Position numbers and translations under genes: made by a program | The notes under the pieces: model-generated | The model's database searches: none | The model's input: only the letters and a program-made list of their open reading frames with translations | What the model was told of the DNA's origin: nothing | Part shown: in pieces, positions 1 to 9,659 of the stretch | Numbering within the stretch: position 1 is the first letter of the stretch | How the letters are laid out: each line of letters starts with the position of its first letter | Assembly: GCF_964019385.1 (NCBI RefSeq) | Contig: NC_088649.1 | Coordinates: 14,125,431-14,189,430, forward strand | DNA length: 64,000 nucleotides | Source of the DNA: Sycon ciliatum | Lineage: Eukaryota; Porifera; Calcarea; Leucosolenida; Sycettidae | Direction of reading: 5' to 3'

Positions 1-513
1 TGTGCCATGGTGCTGGTGAAACTGGAGTATCTCCGGCAACCGGAGGTCTCGGCTTCAGCGACAAGTGTGTTACTCTGCAGTTTCGCTGTCTTCTGAGAAT
101 TCATTCAGAAATAGAAGAACGTATAGCGACTTTGGCAGTAACAATCAAGGATGAATTTACTGTCATATTTTTTGCATAGCAGTTTCTGCTATACAAAATC
201 ACAATTGTGTAGCAGTCTTTGATGAGCATTTTATTTGAAGGTTGGGTGTTTACCAGATTGTCCTTCTCGAGAGTGATGCCTGAAAACCCATTTGCATTAA
301 AAAAAACCCGACTGAAGCATACATGTGCACGCAGATTGAGAGTACCTGCACCACATGCATTGCACTATACGGTATGGATGTTACTTCATAGCGGAGGCTA
401 AGCATGGATAGTCTGTAAGCATCGCAGTTTTCTGCGAGTCACGGTGACTTGTGAGTAGCAGTAGATCGATTTTGCATCGCAAACTGCGATGCGATACAGG
501 ATAGATGCGAAGC
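1..513. other. Left-edge sequence with no firm gene
   Basis: No complete gene is visible. On the + strand, frame 2 is open from base 2 to about 190 and begins with a Cys-to-Cys stretch whose spacing (22 residues including both Cys) resembles the end of the sushi module at 7959-8171. It lacks the usual Trp and has no good phase-1 donor, so an additional gene 1 exon is only a weak possibility. Confidence 0.25.
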
Positions 514-1215
514 TTTAGTTCGTGAACAAAACAGTGCCCCTGAAGTACAGACTATCAATATTCTCTCAGACTCGGCGGGTGAGGGCTGAACTCTTCCAAT
601 CACTGTGTTAGAGCAGGGAGCGGTACTCTCTTGCTGGTTGCAGAGTGGAAAGTGTACCAGAGCTCCTTACGTGCTCCGGACGACAGTCGCGAGTCAGTTA
701 ACTGTACTCTAATTTCAGAAATTTTCGGTGCTCAATTTTTTCGGTATGAGGGCAAAAGGCCAGGTTAGGTGAACAGAAATTTTCGGTACAGAGAAGTTGT
801 TCTCTATGGGATTATGCGTGTTAGTGTTTGTTCGGTGTATTGAAATTTTGGGTATGAAATAGCTGCACCGAAAGTACCGAAAATAGAAGTACACCGAAAA
901 TTTGTGAAATTACAGTAATTGCCTGTGCCAATTTGGCAGAAAGTGCGAACGTCAAGATGGGAGCGCCCAGCTTCTTCAATTATCAGGGATATGGCGTTCG
1001 CACTTTCTGCCAAATTGGCACAGGCAGTTAACTGACTCCCGACTGTCGTCCGGTGCGCGCGAGAAACTCCGGTGAACTTTCCACTCTGCAACCAGCAAGA
1101 GAGTACCGCTCCCTGCTCTAACACAGTGATTGGAAGAGTTCAGCCCTCACCCGCTGAGTCTGAGAGAATACTGATTGTCTGTACTTCAGGAGCACTGTTT
1201 TGTTCACGAACTAAA
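514..1215. mobile_element. Foldback element with about 190-bp inverted arms
   Basis: The outer arms (about 514-704 and 1023-1215) are near-perfect reverse complements beginning TTTAGTTCGTGAAC. The interior has TTTCGGTA-type motifs and, against the right arm, a second hairpin. There is no coding capacity. The class looks like a non-autonomous foldback DNA transposon; the superfamily is not assignable because the flanking duplication is unclear. Confidence 0.8.
921..1025. repeat. Perfect 30-bp stem inverted repeat inside the foldback element
   Basis: Bases 921-950 and 996-1025 are exact reverse complements separated by 45 bases. The right stem abuts the right outer arm, which suggests a second insertion or an inverted duplication within the larger element. 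Confidence 0.85.
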
Positions 1216-1472
1216 TTTTGGCACATTTCTGTATGATTATTGTACACAAAAAGATGTTTTTCTTCACAGGGGAATACATTTTATTGTGGACCGAACGGAA
1301 GCGAAAAGGCGGTTCTTGACCAGGGAGTTGTACGACTCCTTGTTCTTGACATGCCCGGTACGCGAACCCGTCGAGTTTATTATTTTTTTAGGACCGAAAC
1401 CAAAGCCAGGAGTGCAAGCTTCCACCTACCTACCTACCATATCCATGTGACCGCAGGAAAAAAAAACGACTA

Positions 1473-2053
1473 CAGGTCGTCCCTCGTTAATACATAATCT
1501 CTGGGACTTGACAAATGTTATGTATTAACGGGGTTTTTGTACTAAACGAAAGTGTACATAACTTGCTTGTGTACCAGAATTTTTCACTTTTCTGAGTGTT
1601 TCTTGCTACCATGACTAGGCAGCGAGATATTCTTGATTCCCTCGATATAACATAAAAGTTATGTTATACCGGTCACAGTAACGTTAGCGAAGATTCTACA
1701 GTTTGCATGATACATGCCCAGCCGCGCCTGTAGTCACTCCAAAAAAAGACAGAGCTTTGTCGGTTTGTGATGTGCGCTCTGATTTCTGAGCTAATTGCGT
1801 CCACAAGTAGAAACTAGAACACGATGTGCCTCCACTGTAAGGCCAAAAGACCAACAAATTATGTACTATTGAGGTAGGTGGCATGCGGGTACGGAGGAAT
1901 GTTATGTACTAACGGGGTTTATGTACTAACGAATTTTGTACTAACCGACAAAATTTGTATAGAAGTGACCACGTTTCGTCCGGGACTTGAGATTTCTTAT
2001 GTACTAACGGGGTTTATGTACTAACCGGACTCGTATTAACGGGGGACGACCTG
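1473..2053. mobile_element. pogo/Tigger-like MITE, copy 1
   Basis: Terminal inverted repeats start CAGGTCGTCCCTCGTTAATA and are flanked by TA on both sides (1471-1472, 2054-2055). CAG ends, a TA duplication and the GTCCCTCG core are typical of pogo/Tigger derivatives. The interior repeats a 'tatgtactaacggggt' motif and has no open frame. A second copy lies at 19454-20261. Confidence 0.75.
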
Positions 2054-2055
2054 TA

Positions 2056-2190
2056 CTGTGCTGCTCGATGAAGTCTGATCGTGTCAGTCAAGTTTGCTTC
2101 CTGCATCGGTTCACATCCGGGTGTTCGCAAGGCTAGGGCTGCACAGCGTCCGGTGTGGGATCACTCGCTTGACAGGATTGCGCATGTGTG
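2056..2190. mobile_element. Partial TA-flanked MITE (GCTGCTC-end family)
   Basis: This stretch matches the 145-bp element at 30269-30413 over its left half (GTGCTGCTC, then TCAAGTTTGC and TGTTCGCA motifs) but its right end is not clear. It lies directly against the pogo-like element. Further partial relatives lie near 31270-31395 and 50510-50605. Confidence 0.5.
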
Positions 2191-2405
2191 TGCTTGTGTG
2201 TGCATATGTTTGTGTGTGTGTGCGTGTGTGTGCACATCCACTATGTGCGTCTGAATATAGCTCGTTGGTGCCAGGATCTTGGCGTCAACATTGCTGCTCG
2301 CAGTATGTCTGTTGCTAGCAAGGCCCACGTGTGCCAACCCCACCCCGAATGCCAACAACCAATGTAAGTACATGTGTGGTGGTGGTGTGCTCCGCTAGGT
2401 GCCAG

Positions 2406-2755
2406 CAAGAGTATACCCCCCCCCCCCCCCCCCAAGAGTGTGCAACTCCTGATACCCTTTCTATGGGGTACGCCGGCGGCGAAAACTCACATCACGTGGT
2501 GCAGTGTCGCAGTTGTACGCTCCCAGCCCGTTTTTAGCGAGCAGCGGAGTAATAAAAAGGCCCTCTCTGACAGAAACTCACTGCGCGTATGCCAATCCCC
2601 AGCATGCATCATGGCAGATATTCGGATTGCGCGCACGCTATCCTTCGTTTGTACGTAGTTACGTCCAAACGTATCTGAGACACGTGATGTGAGTTTTCGC
2701 CGTCGGAGACCCCATATGCAGAGTTGCACACTCTTGGGGGGGTTATATACTCTTG
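2406..2755. mobile_element. CAAGAG-end element A1 with 7-bp TSD
   Basis: The element starts CAAGAGTATA and ends TATACTCTTG. Flanks are GTGCCAG (2399-2405) and GTGCTAG (2756-2762), a 7-bp duplication with one change. Inside the ends lie poly-C/poly-G tracts, GTGTGCAACTC, and an inner inverted repeat around CGAAAACTCACATCACGTG. It has no coding capacity. Confidence 0.75.
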
Positions 2756-2956
2756 GTGCTAGTGATACCTAATACAAGGGTCGCTGCTACACTTGCAGCC
2801 CACATTTCGTGGCAAAGAAGTCATCGGGCCTGGTTTGATCTGCACGAATACTGTAATATAGTGCTGTTACCCCCCCCCCCCCCCCTCCCCTCCCTCCCCT
2901 CCCCCACCATCACACGCTCGTTTTTTCCCCTGTGAATCAGTTTCTATCAACATACG

Positions 2957-3295
2957 GTGTGCAGACACTGGGTGTGCTGCTGTGCATAGTACCTTCCAGC
3001 CCGGCTATTCCCCCGGCATGGAGGTGTGCAGACACTGGGTGTGCTGCTGTGCATAGTACCTTCCAGCTCTCCGGCTATTCCCCGGCATGGAGGTGTGCAG
3101 ACACTGGGTGTGCTGCTGTGCATAGTACCTTCCAGCTCTCCAGCTATTCCCCGGCATGGAGGTGTGCAGACACTGGGTGTGCTGCTGTGCGTAGTACCTT
3201 CCAGCTCTCCAGCTATTCCCCGGCATGGAGGTGTGCAGACACTGGGTGTGCTGCTGTGCATAGTACCTTCCAGCTCTCCGGCTATTCCCCGACAG
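2957..3295. repeat. 69-bp minisatellite, five copies
   Basis: Units begin GTGTGCAGACACTGGGTGTG at 2957, 3024, 3093, 3162 and 3231. The first period is 67 bp and the others 69 bp. Because 69 is divisible by three, the array stays open in several frames on both strands; these frames are not genes. A C-rich tract (about 2868-2920) precedes it. Confidence 0.9.
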
Positions 3296-3383
3296 GGAAC
3301 TGTGCACAGTTCAGTACGGCAACTTCGATGGCTCGTGCTTGATAGCGCTGTTCTAGTTGCTGTCAGTATTGTTTTCGTTGTTG

Positions 3384-3570
3384 GTGGCGGTGGTGGCGGT
3401 GGCGGTGGCGGTGGTGGTGGTGGTGGCGGTGGCGGTGGTGGTGGTGGTGGTGTTTGAAATCTTTATTCTCACGATGGTCAGTGGCCAATAAGAGTGTGGT
3501 TGTTTCAAATTTTTATTCTTGTTGCTGCTGCTGTTGTCGTCGTCGTCGTCATCATCGTCGTCGTCGTTGT
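3384..3570. repeat. GGT/GGC and GTC trinucleotide microsatellites
   Basis: A GGT/GGC triplet run spans about 3384-3452, and a CTG/GTC-rich run about 3515-3568. The poly-Gly and poly-Asp frames they create are artefacts of the repeat. Confidence 0.9.
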
Positions 3571-3680
3571 ATTTCAAACTGCACCGGGCAAGTCCCCCAC
3601 CCTGCTATAGAAGTTGTGCAAATGGCATCTCCGCAGTATTGGGTGGCAAGCGCCGCGTGCTTATGATGTCACGGTTTTGA

Positions 3681-4098
3681 TAAGCCTGCGGGCAGATGTA
3701 GCCGAAATCCGCCCCGAAATAACTAAGCACTTTAATAAGTTAGCTCTACCGAACCTGATGAAAGACCAGATTTGACCCAAGGCTCAGTTCAGTCACTGCG
3801 GAAAGTGGCTGTGTGGTATTTTGCGGGTTTTCATCTCACCTTCGGTGTCGCAGATCGCGATGCATTGCAACAAAATGCTTCCGTGAATCCCGCTTTTGTT
3901 ATCAGAAATTCGAACACAAACTTCTTCCATGTCTGAGACGCGACAGTTAAAGCCAGCACGCACCACCACCGTACAGCCACATTCCGCCATGAGAGAATTG
4001 GGCCTCGAGTCGAATCTGGTCTTTCATCAGGTTGGAAAAAAAAGCGCAGTGCTTAGTTATTTCGGTGCAGTCTTCGGCTACATCTGCCCGTAGTCTTA
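3681..4098. mobile_element. Foldback MITE with about 100-bp arms
   Basis: The left arm runs from TAAG-CCTGCGGGCAGATGTAG. The right arm is its reverse complement ending CATCTGCCCGTAGTCTTA. Arms share blocks such as AATAACTAAGCACT and AACCTGATGAAAGACCAGA. There is no open frame. It ends exactly where a short minisatellite begins, 350 bp upstream of the first sushi exon. Confidence 0.75.
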
Positions 4099-4410
4099 TG
4101 GCCCTGGCTAATCACCCTGGCTTAATACAGTAGATGATATGCCACATACCGTGCAACTAGACTTGAGAGGGCATCGCACACAAGTTGCATACAAATTATA
4201 CTACAATGTGTACATGGTAGTCTCTGAGCTCTGCAGGAATACAAGTCGCAGGTACCCGTACAACTTTGAACTTTGTATGCAACTACTCTGCAATGCCCTC
4301 TCAAGTCTAGTTGCACGCTATTTGGCATATCATCTATTATATCCCTGGCTTATAGCCGTGGCTAATCACCCTAGCTTATAGCCCTGGCTAATCACCCTGG
4401 CTTTAATACT
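4099..4410. repeat. Degenerate CCCTGGCTAATCA minisatellite, split by an insertion
   Basis: Repeats of 'gccctggctaatcaccctgg' flank the MITE at 4133-4334: about one unit lies on the left (4099-4130) and about three on the right (4341-4410). The insertion therefore landed inside a pre-existing tandem array. Confidence 0.7.
4133..4334. mobile_element. TA-flanked MITE with about 42-bp TIRs
   Basis: The ends are GATGATATGCCACATACCGT and its near-perfect complement, with TA at 4131-4132 and 4335-4336. The GCAACTAGACTTGAGAGGGC block is fully conserved between arms. A Tc1/mariner-type non-autonomous element is likely from the TA duplication. Confidence 0.7.
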
Positions 4411-4447
4411 GGTTGTATGTGGGTTTTTTTGTCATTTCTTTTGCCAG

Positions 4448-4741
4448 CCACTAGCACCCCAGCGGCGAAGTTCTGTCCCGAACTGCATATCCCCAATGGT
4501 GTCATAACGTACACTAGACCTGAACCCCCGTCACCACCGTCTCCGTCGCCATGGCCAGAGCGGCATGCCGACAACAACAGCAGCAGCAGCAACACCACCA
4601 GCGTTAGACTATGGTCGCGCGGAACAATGGCCGCGGTCATCTGTGCTGCAGATCACGTCGTCACCAGCGGCACCACGGTGGCTACTTGCACCGAGCACAA
4701 CAAGACTGCTGGCGTGTGGAACACTACACTAGGTTGCCAGT
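4448..4741 (+). CDS. Gene 1, sushi/CCP exon A
   Basis: This exon encodes one complement control protein (sushi, SCR) module, an extracellular protein-binding fold held by two disulfides. It starts after a pyrimidine-rich acceptor ending ttgccag and ends at donor t|gtaagt. Both boundaries are phase 1 (294 bp, 98 codons), the usual arrangement for sushi exons. The four cysteines and the late Trp are visible: FCPELHIPNG, VICAADH, ATCTEH, then GVW and LGC. The module is longer than usual because a Pro/Ser/Asn-rich loop (PEPPSPPSPSP to NNSSSSNTT) is inserted between Cys1 and Cys2. Several N-glycosylation sequons (NSS, NTT, NKT) support an extracellular location. Splicing to 7959 keeps the frame (codon t|ca, Ser). 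Signal peptide and earlier exons must lie upstream of the window. The ligand is unknown. Confidence 0.75.
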
Positions 4742-7715
4742 GTAAGTTAGTAGTTGTGCGTAGTCCATACATACATACATACATACGTGCAGATGCGCGT
4801 GGTTAAATCTGACCCGAAGTGCAACACTGACGCCCTGTACCAGTTCCCAATACATCATTGTATGTGTGCATGTGTACGTCCTCCAGTCCCATTCATTCCA
4901 CTTCCAGGGCGTCACGGGCCGTACAAAATGAGGGCGCCAAATGTGTACTCGCGGACTTCACCGTACGCAACTGTACATATCGTGAGATGTCTGTCACTGC
5001 ATCTACCTCAAACCTTCGGTATCACCCTGTGAGGTTTAGGATCACCTGGTCTGATCGACTCTGCACGGCTGTTATGCATGCATAATCCAGCGACATTATG
5101 TACGGTACGACATTTTCCCGTCGCCCCAGTGATCCATGATGCTGCCGTACGCGACCTTGCTGCCTTTTTCAAATCTCTGGAAATATTCGGCAAGGTTTCG
5201 CCTATGTTTCTGTCGATTCCAGCCGTTTTCTACGCTGGATTCGCGAAGTCTAAGCGAATTCATCTTCTTGCCTTCAAGCTGCGCATGCAGATATTTTGAT
5301 CGTCAAAATGCGCAATGGGAAAGTGTAGTTACGATCTTTTTCGTTTCGTTCTTCCTCGTCGTGCCGGCCATTGGCGTTTATCAGAATTGGCTCACATTCG
5401 AGGCTTCCTCCTAAGGGGTGCAGAATTTTTGGCAGCCTTCACGCCAATTTTCATTGAAAGGTTTGTCCTTTTTCTACGTCGTAGTTATATTTTCATTGCC
5501 GCCCAGATTATCGTTTTCGTGCCCAAGTCGATTTGCGTGGCGTACTTGGACATCAATTGCAAGTGTTTGCTGATATATGCAGGACGAGTGGAGGTGTGTT
5601 CTCCTGCCTCAATGTCTAACGAAGACCCCAGTTTCGTCCGCCATAGGAGGGATCCGTGCATGCTTCGTTCTGGATGTTAGCAAGTACAAATCAGACATGC
5701 ATCCAATGAACATTTTTTGAAATTCATGCTTTCGAAATGTATGTAGAAACAGGACATTGTGTGGAGATTTTAAATGTCAGAGATGCAAGATTCCCCATCT
5801 GTCTGAGGCCTTACGTGTAGACACATAGGCATGGGTTTTTTGTATTACTAGTGTTACTGCAGATTTAGGCCACGCACAATGTAGTCTGTCGACGATCCTG
5901 CTGAAAAGCACACACTTGCATGCGTCAAGACCATACTGAAATACTTCAAGTAATTGAACAACAACAAACGACAACCATGATGCAGCTTATAATATCTTGC
6001 ACTACATCAGCACTAAGCACAGCAAGGCACTCAGGACAGGGCCGCAGCCGCTGGTGATGGCCGTACCCGGTTTTACCACTCTCGGCGTTCATGATAATTA
6101 CATGTAACATGTTCAATATGCAAATGATTCTGTAGAACACTAATAGGCTATCCTCGTACACTCCTCACTAGAGTCCCTCCTAAACTGCTTTCTTCTTTAG
6201 TGAGGACTACTGTACAAGCTGCATTATGCAGAGTATCTGTTGCTACCGGAGTGTGTAGCCGAAACAACCAGGTTATTATTCTGATGCGAATAAGATACAC
6301 AGCATCACGCATCTTCATGACCGTGCCATTCCTATGGAGCTGGCTCAGGGCTTGATGGCAATGCAGTTCACCTGCTGAATTGACAGATGTCCATGAATTC
6401 ATTTTAAAATAACAAGTCGGTCAAGTGAGAATTCAAGTCGGCAGGAATAGCGCAAGCTCCCACGTAGGGAGCAACACACAATTCCCCAAGTATCGCCGAA
6501 GTCGCATCAACCTCTTCTTCACATTAATTACAATACGGCGAATTAAATCAAAGCTGTAAGAAGCTAAATAATTCTGTGACTTGAGAAGAATAACACCTAT
6601 AGCAGGTCCATGTGCTTTAAAAGTTGGAGACTGGAAGATATCCTCTATTTGTACACTAACAACACCAACATGGAAGCGTTGCGGGCAACCAACTCCGCCA
6701 TGCTATGACACTTGATGATGTATTGTGGTACTTTGCTTATCACTGCAAGCCCACTGGTTGACTTTATCATCATCCATTGCTTCTTTCATGACGAAGATCA
6801 GCAGTGCAACTGTGGCAATAAATATCACCGCCTACAATGCCGCACTTATTGGAGGAGCACATTCTACTGGAAATAAAACACTTCAGTTAGTGCTGATCTG
6901 GAATAGTATGGAGAGTAGGGTGGTGAAGGGTTACACGCAAATTCAACATCCTTGCCGATGAGCACTGTGGAGCATGTGCAATGCAGAAACTGCTGTCCAA
7001 TAGTATACAGAATCTGATTTCCAGCAATCCTAAAATCCTCACATTGATCCCAAGGTGAAGAGCACACGCATGAAGAGACGTACATGTAGCTGCTATGTCA
7101 TCAACTTTGCGTTGAGAGAGTAGCAGACGATCGAATTCTATCCTTCTCCAAGATGAATTGCAATCAGTCTAACGATTTATTTGTGCTCTTTTCTTATGCA
7201 CGGAAATCTGGCTGTAAGCTGTCCTCAGGGGAGAACATGTTCTAGAATAAGAGCAGTGGGGTTCCATCTGTTCACGTCATGATGGTAGTGAGTCAAGCAA
7301 ACGTGCCCCCTTCTTGTTCCGAAGTTTCAAACACAACTAATTCCATGATGCACTACATTACTAGAATTTATTACACTGCATCGTCTTGAAAACAATTCCT
7401 GTATTGACTGTATTGACTCCAGGACATACTAACTTCAGTACTTCGCCGAAGGGAGGCTTCCAGGTCTTGGTAGACTTATTCTCCTCCAGCATGGCCTCAT
7501 ACGAGCTCTCCAAAGCACGAATCCATCGCCCCAAAAACAAAAACTTTCTTCGATAACTTTGAAAAATGTGCAGAAAGACTGCACGCGTCGGCACGCTGTG
7601 CGTACGCGAGCTGTTGCGATGCGGGTTGCTACGGTACGCCGCCATATTGATAAATGTCGCACTCGAAACAGCCGTGTCTGGGAGTCCGGATTGTTTTGTC
7701 GTTTTTATGTAGAGG
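4742..7715. other. Gene 1 intron, mostly unique sequence
   Basis: No strong inverted repeat, retroelement or + strand exon was recognised here. An ATA-type microsatellite follows the donor (4770-4790). Two weak minus-strand signals are listed separately: an ATGGCGGC-led open frame at 7361-7645 and a hydrophobic stretch downstream of a good acceptor near 6866. Confidence 0.4.
7361..7645 (-). CDS. Possible first exon of an unrecognised minus-strand gene
   Basis: The frame opens at an ATG in an ATGGCGGCG context, common at metazoan starts, and runs 95 codons (MAAYRSNPHRNSS... to ...KTMQCNKF). A basic, aromatic stretch reads YRRKFLFLGRWIRALE. Possible minus-strand donors (GTACTG, GTATGT) lie near codon 70, so this may be a first exon rather than a whole gene. 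I recognise no family and see no clear partner exon. It lies inside the gene 1 intron in the opposite orientation, so it could equally be chance. Confidence 0.2.
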   Translation of the reverse strand: MAAYRSNPHRNSSRTHSVPTRAVFLHIFQSYRRKFLFLGRWIRALESSYEAMLEENKSTKTWKPPFGEVLKLVCPGVNTVNTGIVFKTMQCNKF

Positions 7716-7826
7716 TAATCATGGTGCAATCATGATGTAATCGGGATGCAATCATGATGTAATTATGATGTAATCGTGATGCAATCATGATGTAATTATG
7801 ATGTAATCGTGATGCAGTTGTAATGC
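7716..7826. repeat. 11-bp minisatellite
   Basis: About ten copies of an 11-bp unit (consensus catgatgtaat, with tatgatgtaat and cgtgatgcaat variants) are arranged in a higher-order alternation. It ends about 130 bp before the acceptor of the next gene 1 exon. Confidence 0.85.
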
Positions 7827-7958
7827 AACCAAGAGTCATCATGGTGTAACTGTCATGTACACTACTAGTACTGGTCTGGGCATACCGTGCAGCCTGGTTG
7901 ACCTCTTCATTTTCTCCTGTTCTGTATCTGGGTGCTGTTCTTTGCCAATGTTTTCTAG

Positions 7959-8171
7959 CACGGACAACCCACTGTGCCCGGCTAACTGTTCTCCACGGGA
8001 CGATTCGCTACTCGGGCGGCAGCCTTGCCATCGGCTCAACAGCTCTGGTAACGTGCGAAGAGGGCTGGACAGCAAGCGGCAACAGCACGGCCGTGGTCAT
8101 GTGCATGCGGGGTGCTGCTGCTGGTGAGCCGAGTGCCTTGGCCACGTGGAATCGTACGGTCGAGTGCTTTG
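7959..8171 (+). CDS. Gene 1, sushi/CCP exon B
   Basis: This is the second complement control (sushi) module of gene 1. The acceptor ttttctag lies at 7951-7958 and the donor g|gtgagt at 8172. Both are phase 1 (213 bp, 71 codons). The module has HCARLTVLHGTIRYSGG (Cys1), the LAIGSTALVTCEEGW core (Cys2), VVMCMRG (Cys3), TWNRTVEC (Trp and Cys4) and NST and NRT sequons. This is close to the canonical sushi length of about 60 residues. Joining it to the exon at 15025 gives ECF-G-PSNGIM and leads directly into the membrane helix, so this is the membrane-proximal module. An inverted-repeat element begins only about ten bases beyond the donor. Confidence 0.85.
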
Positions 8172-8181
8172 GTGAGTAAAC

Positions 8182-9022
8182 TACCATATTTTCCAAGAGT
8201 ATGCGCCGCAGTATAAGCTGCCCCCCCCCCCCCATTCCATTTTTCCCCACAAAACACAGCCATCTACCCTATTAATTTTATCACCGTTAATTTGATCTGA
8301 CATGTTGCGACTTCGGCGGTAATACTAGAAGAAGGTGGCTGCTCCAACCGTTGGAGCTCGCGCTTCTTGCCGACTGAATGACACTTGACTGACTCACGAC
8401 TGCCGTCTGGAGCACACGAGAAGAATATCGCGCCGTTTACTCAGCACACCTGCTCAATACGCAATGTTCGGGGAATTCGCTCCTCATTAGTTGAGCTTGA
8501 GTAGGCTGAGGAAGATTGTGCCTGAAGAGCACCACTTGTATAGTGCTCTCCATGCACAAACATCAAGCGGCATACAAACCTACAGAAACGCTTCATTTCC
8601 AGCGCGACAAACACCTCGTGAGCACCAGGCAGCAGCGTGAGTCAGTGTGGCACTTGGATTTGTGAATACAGACGCTGACGGTCATCGACCGTTCACAACG
8701 CTGTCACATCCGATCATCTAGTCGCACGCCCTCGCGGGGGACAATACAAACTGAGATGGTGCGACTTTTTTTAAAAAATTTTTACTGAATACCACAGAAC
8801 CATCAGATGCTGCACAGCGAGGGCGGTGGCATATTGGATGGAAGTGGGTGCGGGGCAAAAGTAACTCCTTCGACCAACTGTCTCGGAATCATCGTAACTC
8901 CTGTGCGGTAATTGTACTGCTTTCTTCGGTAATTTGATTATCTCAGAGTGTAAGCCGCACCCCCTTTTTCCTGGGTGAATTTTTGAGCGTTCCGAGTGCG
9001 GCGTATACTCCAGAAAATACGA
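8182..9022. mobile_element. Inverted-repeat element with CGTATTTTC-type ends
   Basis: The left end reads CCATATTTTCCAAGAGTATG. The right end is its diverged complement (GTATACTCCAGAAAATACG), and both continue into GCCGCA and poly-C/CACCCCC motifs. This end type, with GTATAAGCC-like sequence, is widespread in invertebrate non-autonomous DNA transposons. No coding capacity is seen. It sits in the gene 1 intron directly after the exon B donor. Confidence 0.6.
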
Positions 9023-9659
9023 TGCGTATCATGTACTGCGGACAGAGCTGCTTCGTCCGTTGTCGACTCATCATCACCGTACAGGCTGTACATGTACTGT
9101 ACTTCGAAGTACAGTCGACCTACCCTTATAACGATATTTGCGTCAGGCCAAGAAATATCGTTATAAGGGAAATATTGTTATAAGGGTACTGGTACATTTC
9201 ATACGTGTAAGTCATAATGCATGATTTTTGTTCATTTTTTGCACTCTTCTTAGAACATACATTTACCTTACTGTAAGACATGTTATTATAACGAGTCGCA
9301 AATTTAACGATTGTCCAAAATTCATAGGTTAACGAGAAGATACGTTAACGATCTTGCAGTCTTCAGGCGTATCCGCACATAACACATATGAGGCATTACA
9401 GCCTAAACAGAATTTATTATAACGAAAAAATGTCACCCGTTTAAACGTTAGATTTACATGAGCGTTAGCATGCTAACGCGAGTTAGCAGCCAGCCCAGCG
9501 AGCTGGCCCAACCTGCACGCATGCGCGAGTCACGTGGGCACGCGCCCTTCAAAATCCTGTACAATGTCTCTTTCATGTCATTGCTGTTTGGACTTTCGAG
9601 CATGCAACTTGCGGAACAGGTGTTCCCAAAACAATTAATTTCCTTTCGTTAGACTTTCA

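Noticed and set aside
2932-3457. Long frames over the 69-bp repeat and GGT run
   Set aside because: They result from a tandem repeat with a period divisible by three and from a triplet microsatellite.
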